64,000 nt of DNA from Rosa chinensis (GCF_002994745.2 NC_037090.1:3782001-3846000), one strand, 5' to 3'. Numbered from the stretch's first letter, positions 21,648 to 34,021 are shown. Notes: generated by a model from the letters alone, not told the origin. Numbers and translations: made by a program.

Positions 21648-21690
<43 letters not shown>

Positions 21691-24600
21691 CAAAATTCCA
21701 ATTTAATACCTTTTTTCCAACAGCAGAGATCAATCTCACTTCATCAGCAAGAACCTCCACCACGCTTTCTCATTCGCCCTCATCTGCAATGTTCTTACTG
21801 CAATTATGTTGGGCATGTTCGACAGACTTGTTGGAAGCTGAACCCGCACCTTAAACCTACAAGGCGAGATTATCGTTCTAAGGCGAAAATAGCTACTGTA
21901 CAATTGGTCCAAGAACCAGATTTTTATGGAGTGGCTGGACAAGATCATCATACAACAGGTAGGGCTATTCCTACAGCATCTATTGCTAGTCGTGGTAAGA
22001 TTGGCATGGCTTTAAAGGTCTCTAACTTTGTTGGTTCTGATACTTGGATTATTGATTCTGGTGCATCTGATCATATGACTTATGATAAAACTTATTTTAC
22101 TGAATTGTCTTCCCCACCAGTATCCTATGTTACAAATGCCAATGGTGAAGCTTTTCCTGTGTTAGGGACTGGATCAATCCGTATTACCCCAACCTTACAA
22201 CTCCATAATGTTTTATATGTCCCTGACTTATCTCATCACTTGATATCTGTCCCACAATTGAACACTGAATCTCAATGTTCTATCACCTTTTATCCCATGT
22301 ATGTGATTTTTCAGGATCTTCTCACCAGGGAGCTAATTGGACGGGGGTATTTGAGGGGCAGATTGTTCCATCTAGATCAGACATACGCTGGAGAGAAACC
22401 AGGAGCACAGTCCCGCACCGCTTTAACTTCGAATTCTGACCAGCTAAGTGAAATTTGGTTGTGGCATCGCCGATTAGGGCATCCATCTTTTAGCCTTATG
22501 AAAAAATCCATGCCTACTTTATTTATTGGTGTGAATGAGTCTGTTTTGCGTTGTGAAACATGTGTTTTGGCCAAAAGTCATCGTGCTACTTATTCTCCTA
22601 GTTTTTCTAATAAAAGTGTTATTCCTTTTGAGTTAATTCATTCTGATGTTTGGGGACCTTCTAGAGAGCCCACTGTCTCGGGTATGAGGTATTTTGTGTT
22701 GTTCATTGATGATTGTACTAGATTGTCATGGGTTGCTCTTCTTAGAACCAAAGATGAAGTCTTTCCAGCTTTTCAAACTTTTCGTACTCTTGTTCAAACA
22801 CAATACAATAGCACCATTAGAGTCCTACGGTCTGACAATGGGGGAGAATATGTTAATCATTTTTTCAAAGACTTTTTCCAAACACATGGGATTGTTCACC
22901 AAACTACATGCCCACAAACTCCAGAACAAAATGGAGTGTCCGAACGGAAAAACCGTCATTTACTTGATATGGCTCGTGCCATTCTCTTTAGTGCTCATAT
23001 GCCTAAGTATCTTTGGGGCGATGCCGTACAAGCTTCCTCTCATCTTATAAATCGCCTTCCATCTAGTGTCCTTCAGGGAAAAATTCCATTTGAGGTTCTA
23101 GCATCTCATGTCTCCTTGCCGTCATTTCATAATCTTCCTGCCCGTGTTTTTGGTTGTGTGGCCTTTGTCCATGTTCCTAAAAATCAAAGGTCTAAGTTGG
23201 ATGCCCGAGCAATTAAGTGTGTGTTTGTTGGTTATGGAGGATATCAGAAAGGGTATAAGTGCTACCACCCACCTACCAGAAAGTACTATGTCACTATGGA
23301 TGTTACTTTCTTTGAGGACATGAGCTATTTTTCCTCCTCTGATACTGTTCTTCAGGGGGAGAATTCATATTTTGAAGATCTGTATCATTTTGAGGGGGAG
23401 GAATTGGAAAGACGTGAAGAAGTGACACAGGCAGGAGATATTTCGGCGAGTCTAGTTGACATTCCCTATCCATCGAATCCAGAAGTCGTAGAAGCAGAAG
23501 CTCCAAGCATCCAGGCACCAGTTTCAATCACTGAAAATGAATCTGAAGACACAACTGTCCCCTCAGTCGTTGCTCCTACCCCTGACCCACAGCTCCCTGG
23601 TATTGAAGATCACTCATCTGAGGTATGTTCACCTATTGATACTAATAGTAGTGAGTCTAATGTTGGACAGTATGTGTTGCCAAATAGGTCTACTCGAGGT
23701 CAACCACCCAAAAGATATGAACCCACTGTTCATGCAAAATCAAAGTACCCAGTAGCTAATTACATATCTACTAGGAGACTGTCTAAGTCATATGCATCAT
23801 TTGTGAATCAAATATCTGCTGTATCAGTACCTAACAAAGTACAGGATGCATTGGGGGATCCGAAGTGGAGGAAGGCAATGGAAGAAGAGATGGAAGCATT
23901 ACAGAAGAACGATACTTGGCAGCTCGTGCCTCCTCCACAAGGAAAGAAGGCTGTAGGTTGTCGTTGGGTGTTCACCGTGAAACATAATGCAGATGGATCA
24001 GTAAATCGGTATAAAGCACGCCTTGTAGCAAAAGGGTTTACTCAGACGTATGGGATAGACTACGATGAGACTTTTGCTCCCGTTGCCAAAATGAACACTA
24101 TTCGGGTTCTGCTTTCGTGTGCTGCTAATTTAAACTGGCCACTTCGACAATTTGATGTCAAGAATGCATTTCTTTATGGAGAATTAGCTGAGGAGGTATA
24201 CATGAGTCTTCCACCTGGGTATGTAACTGCTTCTCCTGGTGATTTTGTATGCAAATTGAGAAAATCTCTATATGGTCTCAAACAGTCACCTCGCGCTTGG
24301 TTTGGGAGGTTTACACAGTTCATGCGGAAGTTTGGTTACAGACAGAGTCACTCAGACCATACCTTGTTTCTCAAGCATCAACAAGGGAAGGTAACAGCTC
24401 TAATCATTTATGTTGATGATATGGTAATCACTGGCAATGATACTATGGAGATGGATATACTACAAAGACAGCTAGCCTCTGAGTTTGAGATGAAGGACTT
24501 GGGTGAACTAAAGTACTTCTTAGGGATTGAAGTAGCCAGGGGGAGAGAAGGAATCTACTTGTGCCAGAGGAAGTACATCCTTGACCTGCTGACAGAGACA

Positions 24601-27226
24601 GGTATGTTGGATTGCAAACCTATTGACACACCTATTGAGCAAAACCATTGTTTAGCAGAGTACCCAGATCAGGTGTCTACTGATCGAGCTCGCTATCAGA
24701 GGTTGGTTGGGCGTTTGATTTATTTGGCTCATACTAGACCAGATGTTGCGTATGCAGTGAGTGTGGTAAGTCAGTTCATGCATAACCCAAGTGAAAGTCA
24801 CATGGATGCTGTTGTGAGAATTTTAAGGTACTTGAAGTCAGCTCCAGGGAGAGGAGTAATGTTTTCCAAACACAACAACATTCTTGAGGTTTGTGGCTTC
24901 ACAGACGCAGATTGGGCTGGAAATATCACAGATAGGAGGTCAACTTCGGGTTACTTTACCTTTGTGGGAGGCAATTTAGTTACATGGAAGAGTAAGAAAC
25001 AGAAAGTTGTGGCACGATCTAGTGCTGAGGCTGAGTATAGAGGTATGGCTCATGGTGTGTGTGAATTGTTGTGGCTGAGAAATTTGTTACATGATTTAGG
25101 TTTCAAACTCAGAAGTACTATGCAGTTGTATTGTGACAACCGGGCAGCCATTGATATATCACAGAATCCAGTACAGCATGATCGTACTAAGCATGTGGAG
25201 GTTGATCGTCACTTTATAAAAGAGAAGCTTGATGCCAAACTTGTTAGCTTCCCTTTTGTTCCTACTGAAGAGCAACTCGCAGATATACTTACCAAAGGAA
25301 TTTCCCGGAAGGCGTTCTATGACTCACTAAGCAAGTTGGGCATGGTCGATGTGTATGCGCCAACTTGAGGGGGAGTGTCGTGAGTCATCAACCTTTTACA
25401 ATTAAGTGATAGATGAGCTGTAGTGTTAGGTATAGTGATAGATGAGCTGTAGTGAACTGTATGCTTTCTGTTTGTAATCCTATATAAACCTCAAAGTGTG
25501 AGATGAATATACATCAGACAATTAAGTCTCAATCTTGTTATACTTGACTTTTTACGTGTTAAGCTGTATGTTGGTTGAATAGTACTGCACCTCAATCACC
25601 TGTCTGAAAAATGCCAACATGCTCTCGAAAACTGGACATTAGCAAGATTCTGATTATCTTATGCCATTTTTACTTGAGAGCATTGGACAAAACCATCAAT
25701 CGATCTCAAAGTATTGTTTCTCTCTTGGAGGTGTGACAATAGTTACAATACTCTGCTACTTATCAAGAGACGCCATCATTTCTTGTGGATGTGTGGACAT
25801 AAAGGTCTCCATGAGATGTCTGACAATGTGGATATAGCCGGGGACATCTTCAAGAATACCAAAAGGCCTTGATCCATTTTGTCCTCCTTTCTTTTTCTTT
25901 CCGCCTTTTTCATCAAATACGTGGTTTCAAATGGTATATATATCAACTTGCTAAAGGTGGTTAATGCTACTCCTAGAGGATTCACTCTGCACCACTCCAC
26001 CTAGCTTGAAACAGCAATGAACATTAAGCTGGACAATGTAATGAAGCTGTAATGGACTATCAAGTATACTACTTGATATTGTTTACCATCCGGTCTTCTA
26101 TAATTCATAAATTAAGTGTGTGAAGATTATGTATAGTTCAAAACTTCAAACTTTGGTACACATCTGATGGATGAGTTAAATCTAGTGTCTCTGCTTTATT
26201 AATCACTATGAGCTTTAAAATGCGTGGATGGTTCTCTTATTTGTAGTTCTATTCATTTTCATATATTTTTCTAGTTGGACCTTCTATTTCCTTCTTTGGA
26301 ATGTAATGTCGGATTTCTTATCTGTGTTACAGTTATCGCTGTCAGCAACTAACTTGCTTGATCGTGACATTATGTCAAAGGTATGTTTATATATCCATGT
26401 CACCTTGAAATATAGCAGTAATTGAAATATTAGCTAAAGCCTAATCAGAATTTTTCACTCTGGTATTTTCTTATACCTGCTTGTCATAGTAATTAAAATA
26501 CTGCAAACTTTAAGAATGTAACATGACTACATGAGCATCACCTGTTTATCTTGCTATTGCTTGTCAATAATTGTTATTACTACTACCCTTACAAATGGAA
26601 GGGCTATCATAGTTCTAATCAATGAAGAAAAAACCTGTTCTGTTTGATATGGTTCTATGTTATGTACTTATATGACATTTAACATGGGTACTCTGTCATG
26701 GTGAGGAGTAGTTCTTTTAACATCTGTTATTTTGTCTCAGAGTGATCCTATGGTTGTGGTTTATGTGAAGAAAGGAGATGGTAAGCTAGAGGAACTAGGA
26801 AGAACTGAAGTAATACTGAATAGTTTGAAACCAGTGTGGATTGAGAAAATCACAGTCTCATATCAGTTCGAGATTGTGCAGTCATTGATGTAAGTTTCTC
26901 ATATTTCTTTCCTTAGCTGCATATCAGTTGCATTGGTTTGACTAGGCTGCTTGCCTGACCTTTCCGTTTTTCTTGTTATGTGTTTAACCCAGATTTCATG
27001 TCTATGATGTCGATACAAAATATCACAACATAAATGTAAAGGTATTACCATGTCTTCTATCAAGGCTTTCTATAAACACAATTCTGAATTGTTATAAACT
27101 ACCCTGCTATTTTTTAAACACTACAATTTTTCAGTTTTTGAACCATGAAGGTGTAGTAAATTGCTTATTTCTCAAATAAAAGGAATCGGCAAGAAATATA
27201 ATATAGTAATTAAACAACCTTGGGAA

Positions 27227-27279
<53 letters not shown>

Positions 27280-30143
27280 CTTAGGATTGTGGACAATTTT
27301 GCAAAACGTAGGATTAGTATGGAACGAATTAGGACTTCATATTAGATGGAAGCAACAGATAAACAAAGTCTTCAATGGTTCTTTGTCTTTTGCTGTAACC
27401 GACCTTTAAATTTAGCATCACAGTGGGAATAAAAACCTAATGCAAACTCTATTGAAGGCAGATTTCGCTTCTTAATCATCTCATTGTGTTGCATTGCAGA
27501 CACTGAAGTTGGAGGATCAAGAATTTCTTGGGGAAGGCAGTTGCGTTCTTTCAGAGGTAAATGACCTTCAAATAAAGAGTGCTCATAAAAATAGGTTATT
27601 TCTTTGAGCTGGTGCAGTATGTGTAAAATTCAATATTATTATTGTTATTATCAATTTCTATATCATTTATTGAAAAAATGTTTTAACATCATTTGCTAAT
27701 TTCTAAGATATATTGTGTTTGTGAACATGTTCTCTTCTAATTGCAGATAGTGACCAAACAAAGTCGAAGTTTAACCTTAAATCTGCATAACAGAAGTGGG
27801 CGTGGCTTAGGAACACTCACAGTCCATGCTGAAGAAACTATGGCTTCGAAGAGTGTTGTTGAGATAAAATTCCGTTGTTCCCAATTAGAAAACAAAGACC
27901 TCTTCTCTAAAAGTGTACGCGTTATGAAACCAAGTCTTAAGATCTTTTTACTTGATACATTCCTTTTTTCTTTTCTTTTTTTTTGGTTGAGGATTCTTAT
28001 ATATTTTTTCGACTTCTTTACTATAGGATCCTTTCTTAAGAGTATCTAGAATTGTTGAGAGTGGAGGTTCTGTTCCAATTTGCAAGACTGAAGTAGTGGA
28101 TAACAATTTAAATCCAATTTGGAAACCACTATCCCTCAGTATGCAGCAGTTTGGAAGCAAGGTAAGCTTGCCAATTCCGCTTACCTGTTAAATACAGCTA
28201 GTAGTTTGACAAATTAGGTAGCAAAATTCATGCAACTTATATTTGGTGCAGGATAATCCATTAGTCATCGAATGCTTTGATTTCAACAGCAATGGCAATC
28301 ATGTTCTTATTGGGTAACTATTAAAATTGCTGGTTCAACTTTTTTTTTTCTCTTTCTAGTTTCTACACTTTTTTCTTAACTTTGTCCTTTTGCCTGTACA
28401 AGAAAGGCGACCAACCTTTTTGAATTTACCTCTTTGGCCTATATAGGAAACTTCAAAAATCAGTGGCAGACCTGGAGAGATTATACAAAGAAAGAAGTGG
28501 GGTGAATTTCGTCATTCCATCTTCTCATGGTCATGAAAAGGTGTTTATTCATGCTTGCATTCCAATTCATATACTAGCATACATGTCAATTTACTCACTG
28601 TTTCTTTATAATATGGCGTTGTAGGTTTCAAAGGGTCAGTTGTTTGTGGATCAATTTAATGAGAAGCAACAGTTCAGCTTTCTCGATTATATATCCAGTG
28701 GATTTGAACTTAACTTCATGGTTGCCGTTGACTTTACGGGTAAGAAAATGCGTGGTATTTTCAATGTGTATCATTTCCAATGTATTTGCATGCCTTGTAC
28801 TGAATTTTCTCACAGCTTCAAATGGAAATCCTCAACAACATGATTCGTTGCACTACATTGATCCGTATGGCAGATTAAATTCTTACCAGCAGGTTAGCAA
28901 ACTGTGGTGGTTAAATAGCTAAGGGTTTGGTAATGTTTTTAGTGATTAACAACATGTTTCTAATAACTTGCAACACAAGATTTGTGCCTTCATTTAATGA
29001 AATAACCTTAGGAGGTTTTTTCTGTGAGTAGTTGAGTGGTACGATCTACAAATGTAACCAAGTATATTATTTGCAGGCAGTAACAGAAGTTGGGGAAGTC
29101 ATTCAGTTTTATGATACTGACAAACGCTTTCCTGCTTGGGGCTTTGGAGGAAGGACAGCTGGAGGACCTGTATCGCACTGTTTTAACTTGGATGGAACTG
29201 CAACTGGCTTTGAGGTAAATTAAGAGTCTGGTTCCTCGCATATTGCTTTCTACTCTGCTTTGCGAACTTTTTTCCCTACCAATATTTTTCTTATCTTGAT
29301 GATTTTTTCATTTATTTAGGTTGAAGGGGTTCAAGGCATAATGACTGCGTATGCCGGTGCCCTACACAATGTTTCTCTATCAGGACCCACTTTGTTTGGC
29401 CCAGTGGTTAATAGGGCTGCAGAGATTGCTGGCAATTCTCTATTCCACAACAACAATAAGTACTATGTGCTACTGATCATTACGGTAAGAGAAGGATGAA
29501 TTTTATTTGCAAGCTTTTGTTTTATGTGATCTTTGTTATTGTAATAACATAAATGCCACCTTTTATAGGATGGGATACTTACAGACCTGCAGGAAACAAC
29601 AGATGCTTTGGTGAGGGCATCTGATCTTCCCCTCTCAGTTCTTATAGTTGGAGTGGGAAGTGCGGAATTCAAACAAATGGAGGTATAATTTTGTTTCTTT
29701 TTACGAGTCATCACTTTCTCCTTATCGTACATATGTTAGTTTTTCAACAACTAGAATTTGAAATTTTTTTTTTTCCTTGAATGCATGTCTGAATCTTGTA
29801 CTTGGCAGATTCTCGATGCTGACAATGGACAGCGATTATCAAGTTCAACAGGCCGTGTGGCTACCAGAGACATTGTACAATTTGTTCCTATGAGAGAAGT
29901 GCAGAGTAAGTCCCAAACATCTCTATTTTTACTCTCCACAGCATTCGTCATGTTTGAATATGGATAAGATCTATTTAATCGCAATTAAGACAAAAATTCA
30001 ATGTGATTCTAACAGGTGGGCGCATTTCTGCTGTTCAATCGCTTCTCGAAGAGCTGCCTGGACAGTTCTTGAGTTACATGCGCTGCAGAGACGTCATGCC
30101 TCTCACTGTCCATGCAGCCCAATCATCTGCTCCACAACTTTAG
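19306..30143 (+). CDS. BON3: BON3-like copine, copy A (16 exons, 578 aa)
   Basis: Exons: 19306-19446, 26333-26380, 26741-26889, 26993-27041, 27500-27556, 27747-27914, 28027-28161, 28252-28313, 28447-28540, 28625-28739, 28816-28892, 29077-29214, 29320-29484, 29569-29682, 29809-29905 and 30016-30143. All junctions are GT-AG and the joined frame is open. The N-terminus MGGCFSD has Gly2 for myristoylation. Two C2 domains follow (about residues 48-175 and 185-320), with Ca2+-site motifs KSDPMV, YDVDT, KSDPFL and FDFNSNG. A copine vWA domain (about 330-530) has DFTASNG as its MIDAS-like motif. MGGC...DVKGGKQA and FGGRT favour BON3 over BON1. Plant copines are Ca2+-dependent plasma-membrane proteins that repress NLR immune receptors. 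Compared with copy B it lacks 7 residues before C2A and 4 between the C2 domains. Intron 1 carries Copia-4. Confidence 0.93.
20226..20399 (+). repeat. Copia-4 5' LTR
   Basis: 174 bp with an internal duplication of GATAGATGAGCTGTAGTG. A TATATAAACC box near 20330 is a plausible LTR promoter element. Confidence 0.93.
20412..21651 (+). other. Copia-4 leader region that replaces the expected gag N-terminus
   Basis: Between PBS and polyprotein lie 1.2 kb with no gag-like (UBN2) sequence. The first 0.7 kb is CT- and CG-rich with repeated words (CTTCGTCTGCCTC, TTTCCGGCGTTG, CAGACGCAGTCGCT) and overlapping ORFs of 262 and 239 codons without recognisable domains. The rest is AT-rich, like a 3' UTR, and ends in a 37-base A tract. 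A second A14 run lies near 21201. It may be an acquired transcript-derived segment, but the origin is unproven. Confidence 0.5.
21652..21688 (+). repeat. A37 tract immediately before the Copia-4 reading frame
   Basis: An uninterrupted run of 37 A residues ending at the ATG at 21688. It encodes poly-lysine in the longest frame if translation begins at 21637. The position, joining a UTR-like block to a truncated gag, suggests a poly(A) tail trapped by template switching. Confidence 0.85.
21688..25368 (+). CDS. Copia-4 polyprotein lacking most of gag
   Basis: The frame is open from 21637, and I chose the ATG at 21688 because the earlier one would translate the A tract. The protein begins just before the zinc knuckle [14 protein letters not shown] and continues with protease (DSGASDHM) and GAG-pre-integrase ([10 protein letters not shown]). 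Integrase ([27 protein letters not shown]), reverse transcriptase ([19 protein letters not shown]) and RNase H ([20 protein letters not shown]) follow. It ends at the polypurine tract. Enzyme domains look complete at about 1,227 aa, but the capsid-forming gag domain normally found ahead of the knuckle is missing. With identical LTRs the element evidently moved recently, so gag was probably supplied in trans. Confidence 0.9.
25376..25549 (+). repeat. Copia-4 3' LTR
   Basis: Identical by eye to the 5' LTR, followed by the TTTTA duplication and then resumed intron 1 sequence. Confidence 0.93.
27229..27277. repeat. (AT)n microsatellite in BON3-A intron 4
   Basis: About 24 AT units. The corresponding intron of copy B lacks the tract and instead carries a solo LTR. 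Confidence 0.95.
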
Positions 30144-30236
30144 AATAGCACAAGCACAGCATCGTGAAGTTCGTTGAAAGATGTAGTCGATATTAAATGC
30201 TTATCTCATAAATCTAAAATATTCTTTGTCAATATT

Positions 30237-30331
30237 TGTTAGAAAGTAGAGCAAAATTAGCTTGGTATAGCTGTCAACATTCAACACATTCATTCTGTAT
30301 CATCACAATTAATTCTCTGTAATTTGGCATT
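30237..30331 (+). repeat. Copia-3 5' LTR, left part
   Basis: Starts TGTTAGAAAGTAGAGC, related to the Copia-2 LTR start. It stops at TTTGGCATT, the target duplication of MULE-2, and resumes at 34022. Confidence 0.9.
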
Positions 30332-31099
30332 TAGAAAATTACTCATAAGTGTCATTTTGAAACTTTAATTAGCCATAAGGCCACCTTATTTTTCTTGTAC
30401 ATATAAGACCACTTGCATCTTCAAAATAATTTGTTCTCTGACGATTTTGCCCTTCTACCTAAGAAAACCAAATCGTTGATCTCAGTCTACTCATTTTCTC
30501 CGTCTCTCTCTCTCTCTGCGACTCTCCCAAGGAAGCGCTCTTTCTTCCTCTTCGTCCTCTGACAACCATTTGTCGCTTTTGTTTCCCTAGCTTCCGGCAA
30601 CGGAGATCAAGACGCCTACGACCTTCATCAACCCTAGCTATGACCTAAACGGCGAGAGATCTCGGCGTTCCAAGCACGACGGCCACTTGTCTAATTGAAG
30701 CATCTCGAGGTCCCTCTCACGTCACCGACGATCGATTCTCCAATCAATTGCATCCACCTCACCGGGAACGCGTTACACGATCCGCCGAAGCCATCACCGC
30801 AGCATTTTCATCTTCGAGTCCCCGACCTTGACTGCTTCGTCTTTGATGTGTTTTTCTTTTTTGATTTTGTTTGAAATTAATTTTGTTTCAATTCAAAACT
30901 TGAGCTTTGGAAACTAATATAGAATATAGATTGATTCATTTCGTTGAAAGTACAATTGGCTGTGCTGTAAAGTGGATATGTATCATCATAAAGCCAATTG
31001 ATTATGTTTGAATTGCGACTCATTCCCCTGTGTTTGGTTTGTGATTTTCATTTTGCTTCTGCTGCTTTGGTCATTTTGTGATTTTCGTTTTGATATCCT

Positions 31100-33500
31100 G
31101 TAGAAAAAGATACTGATCCTTTATAAAAATGTTACTGGAATAGTTTTGATAAGCTACTATTGCTATAAGATGAACTTATTATGCATTATTTGTTGGTTTA
31201 TCTGTTTTCTTTTTCTGGATAATTGATATACTGCAAAATAGCTATTGCTGCAGTTTTGAAATGCTGCTGTCATGCTTTCCACAAGCTACTATCATTAGCA
31301 AACTGAGCTACTGTGCATTACTTATCAGTTTCATTGTGTTTTCATTCATATCAAAACTAAAAGCTATCTGATTGATAGAGATAGGTGCTGTTGTCTTCAT
31401 TTTTGATTATAATACTAATCTTTGTCATATCTTTGTTCTTCCACTATTTCTTCGTTGTTGAATGCACTTAGTAGCTTTGTATAAGTATCATAGTGACTTT
31501 ATTCTGTTCTGCTAGTATTTTTTCAATATGATTCCATTAGCTTTTGTTTATTCTCTTAAGCTTCTGTTGTGAAGTCTCTATTGATTAGAAGTCCATTTGC
31601 CCGGTCAAAATCTATTTGGATGAAGTCTATTGCAGAAGGTGGCAAGACAAGGCCTATCAAGGGTGGTAGATGTGGTGAGTAGGGGCACCACAACAAGGCA
31701 ACATGTATGGTGCAAATCTGAAAGATGACACTAGTACATGAACATATGCATAGCTTTCTAAAACATTGAGAGTGGCTTTTGACAATATTGGGAGTATTTT
31801 TCTTTACAGCGATGGGAATAGTTTTTGCTTCAGTAATAGCTTTTACTATATTTGAATTTTTTTACAATGGGAACAACTTGTGCAATAACTTTCAAGATTG
31901 ATGTTGAACTTTGTCATAATTCCAACAGTTTCAATTTGTTGAGAATCTTATTGGATGTCTAAGCTTTTAAGTTCATTACATTTTTACAATTTTTGCTTTA
32001 CCTATTTTTATTATGTTTTTAAGTTACACAATGGTTATGTAAGATTGGAGTTGCCTTTTGCCCTTTTCATTAGTCTGATTCATGAAATATCAGACATAAA
32101 TGTGCCAAACTGCCCATAGCAAGAACAGTTACAAAATGAAGTTGGAAAAGGACATTCATGTTAAAGATGAAAATTAATGCTGAAAATATCAAAATAGACA
32201 TCATTTTCCATCAAATATCAAAGCTGAGAATTAAACACAAAGCTACTGTCAACACTTCATCAAGCCACTGTCAATACTTCAAAATACTATTGTCACCAGT
32301 AAATTTTTCATCAAATATCAAAGTTGGAAATAAAACAATCATAAAGCTACGATCAACACATGAAAATGGTACTTTCATAAACTAAAAAATCTACTGTCAC
32401 CACTACATGAAGCTACTGGTCGAATTATCATCTAATGCCTCTTGCCACTCCTTCTTTTACTGGCATAAATGAACTCCTTGTCTTTAGTAGGCTTGCTTTT
32501 TTATGCTTGATTCGAAATTCAGCTTTCTAGCTTGCTTCCTCCCTTTCCTCTTCTCTTTAACCAGTTCCTCTTCAAGGTCTTCTTCTTCAAGGAATAGGAA
32601 AACTACTGCCAGTTAATATAAAAGCTACTGTTAGTGAGCACAAAAGCTACTGACATATTCAACATTAATTAGGAATGCTGCTCCTATGAAACACAAAAGC
32701 TACTCCCATATATTAAGAACGCTACTCTCAAAGGCTCAGAAAAGTACCACCAAACTAATCATATCAACTATTAGAAAAGCATAACAACAATTAAATGTGA
32801 TGCAACTAAAGTACTAAGAAGTATGAATGCTGCAAGAATAACATTTATGTAGTACTCATCATAAGCATTTGTATCCAACAATATCTTCCCAAGCATTTGT
32901 GCTACAGTAATAGCAAACAATGAAAAGCATGAGGACCAAAGCTTTTCTGCAACCAAGGAACACAAGCTACTCCCTGGGACTAACAAAGCTATTCCAACGA
33001 TTAAGAAAGCTGCTACTAAGAAACAGAAGTTGAAAGCTACTCCTAGAGACTGACAAAGCAAACAACATGAAAGCTACTCCCAAACTGAGACTGCTACTCT
33101 ATATGAGTAAGGAAGCTGCTGTCCAGCAACACAAAAGCTACTCCTAGAGACATGGAAGGCTACTACAAAAGAATAAAAAAGATACTAAGAACAAGCATGA
33201 AAGCTATTGCTGATATGAAAGTGAAAAACCTGAAAGCTCTACCAAACATCAAAGCGGCTACCAAACAGAAAGATATTGTAGATGAAGCATAAATCTATTG
33301 TTAGAGAACACTAAAGGTACTAATACAAAACTATAAAGCTCTTGCTAAACACAAAATCTGGTAATCGTTTTAGAAGGTCTAAAAGCTACTGTACACATAT
33401 GAAAGCTATTACCAAGCAATCTTAAAGCTACTACAAAGCATGAATGAAAAGCTATTACCAAAATCAATTGCCACATATGTAAATGCTACTGCAATACTAT
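31100..33500 (+). repeat. Dispersed AAAGCTACT-type repeats in MULE-2
   Basis: The hexamer GCTACT occurs about 16 times between 32200 and 33500, usually preceded by AAA, with many GCTATT and GCTGCT variants. Several more lie at 31120-31330. All are in the same orientation with irregular spacing of 20-90 bp. Chance would give well under one per kb. No open frame of useful length accompanies them, so they are not codons of a repeat protein. Confidence 0.75.
31660..31706 (+). pseudogene. Remnant of a MULE transposase C-terminal zinc knuckle
   Basis: The plus strand reads KGGRCGE, a stop, then GHHNKATC. This aligns with the CCHC knuckle (C-x2-C-x4-H-x4-C, typically CGxCGxxGHNxxTC) near the C-terminus of plant Mutator transposases. 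The first cysteine is replaced by glycine and a TAG (31680-31682) interrupts it. No upstream transposase core is recognisable. The identification rests on about 15 residues. Confidence 0.5.
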
Positions 33501-34021
33501 TTAGAGCTTTCTTAGACAAAGATATAGCAATAGAATTGTAGATTTCAGTGTCAAGGACGCTTACGAAGCCGAATTAATAGAAGAAAGGCGTTGATTCAAA
33601 AATGCTTAACTGATTCTTCGACTAATTTCTTTGATTCTTCATTCCTGCTTCTTCACTGCTAAGACACGGGCTAACTATCGACGAGTCTTCGGAATCGTCG
33701 TCAAAGACTCGCCGCTTCTGCGAGGCTCGGTAGCGACTCGATTGTTAGTAGCGTTGGGGTCCAATCAAATTTCCATTCTAGAGAGAGAGAGAGAGAGGGA
33801 GGGAGAGAGAGGGAGGTGGTTTCTCATTCAGAATGACCTAGAACCTGAAATTGGGTTTGTTTAGAGACCAATGGCATAGCTGTAATTTCTTTTATTTTTA
33901 ATGTTTAAAATTTAACCCTATTCTGTATCTAGTGGCCTTATGAAGGAAGAAAATATTTGGTGGCTCTTAGGCTAAAATAACTCCTCAAAATGCACTTATA
34001 TGTAATTAACCCTTTGGCATT

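Larger units (their letters stand above)
20226..25549 (+). mobile_element. Copia-4: young Ty1/copia element in intron 1 of BON3-A
   Basis: The LTRs (20226-20399 and 25376-25549, 174 bp) look identical by eye, begin TGTCGTGAG and end TTGACT rather than the usual CA. A perfect duplication TTTTA flanks the element (20221-20225 and 25550-25554), and the empty site is present in BON3-B intron 1 as GGTGTTTTACGTG near 50317. The PBS TGGTATCAGAGC starts at 20400 and the polypurine tract GAGGGGGAG ends at 25375. It lies in the same orientation as the gene. Without it intron 1 would be about 1.56 kb, matching 1.55 kb in copy B. Confidence 0.96.
30332..34012. mobile_element. MULE-2: Mutator-like element with perfect 9-bp target duplication
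   Basis: TTTGGCATT is present at 30323-30331 and 34013-34021, the 9-bp duplication typical of Mutator-like elements. The ends form an inverted repeat of about 80-90 bp at moderate identity. The left reads AATTACTCATAAGTG, CATTTTGA, TTAGCC and GGCCACC. The right reversed reads AATTACATATAAGTG, CATTTTGA, TTAGCC and GAGCCACC. No intact transposase is present, but a zinc-knuckle remnant at 31660-31706 suggests descent from an autonomous element. CT- and GA-rich tracts sit near both ends. The interior is dominated by dispersed GCTACT words. The insertion site is the Copia-3 5' LTR. Confidence 0.9.

Noticed and set aside
21652..21688. A37 tract as the tail of a LINE or SINE insertion
   Set aside because: No LINE coding sequence, SINE A/B boxes or target duplication around it, and it lies inside an LTR element directly before a pol frame.
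31100..33500. CRISPR-like or satellite array
   Set aside because: The GCTACT words are too short and irregularly spaced for a direct-repeat/spacer array, and this is plant nuclear DNA.
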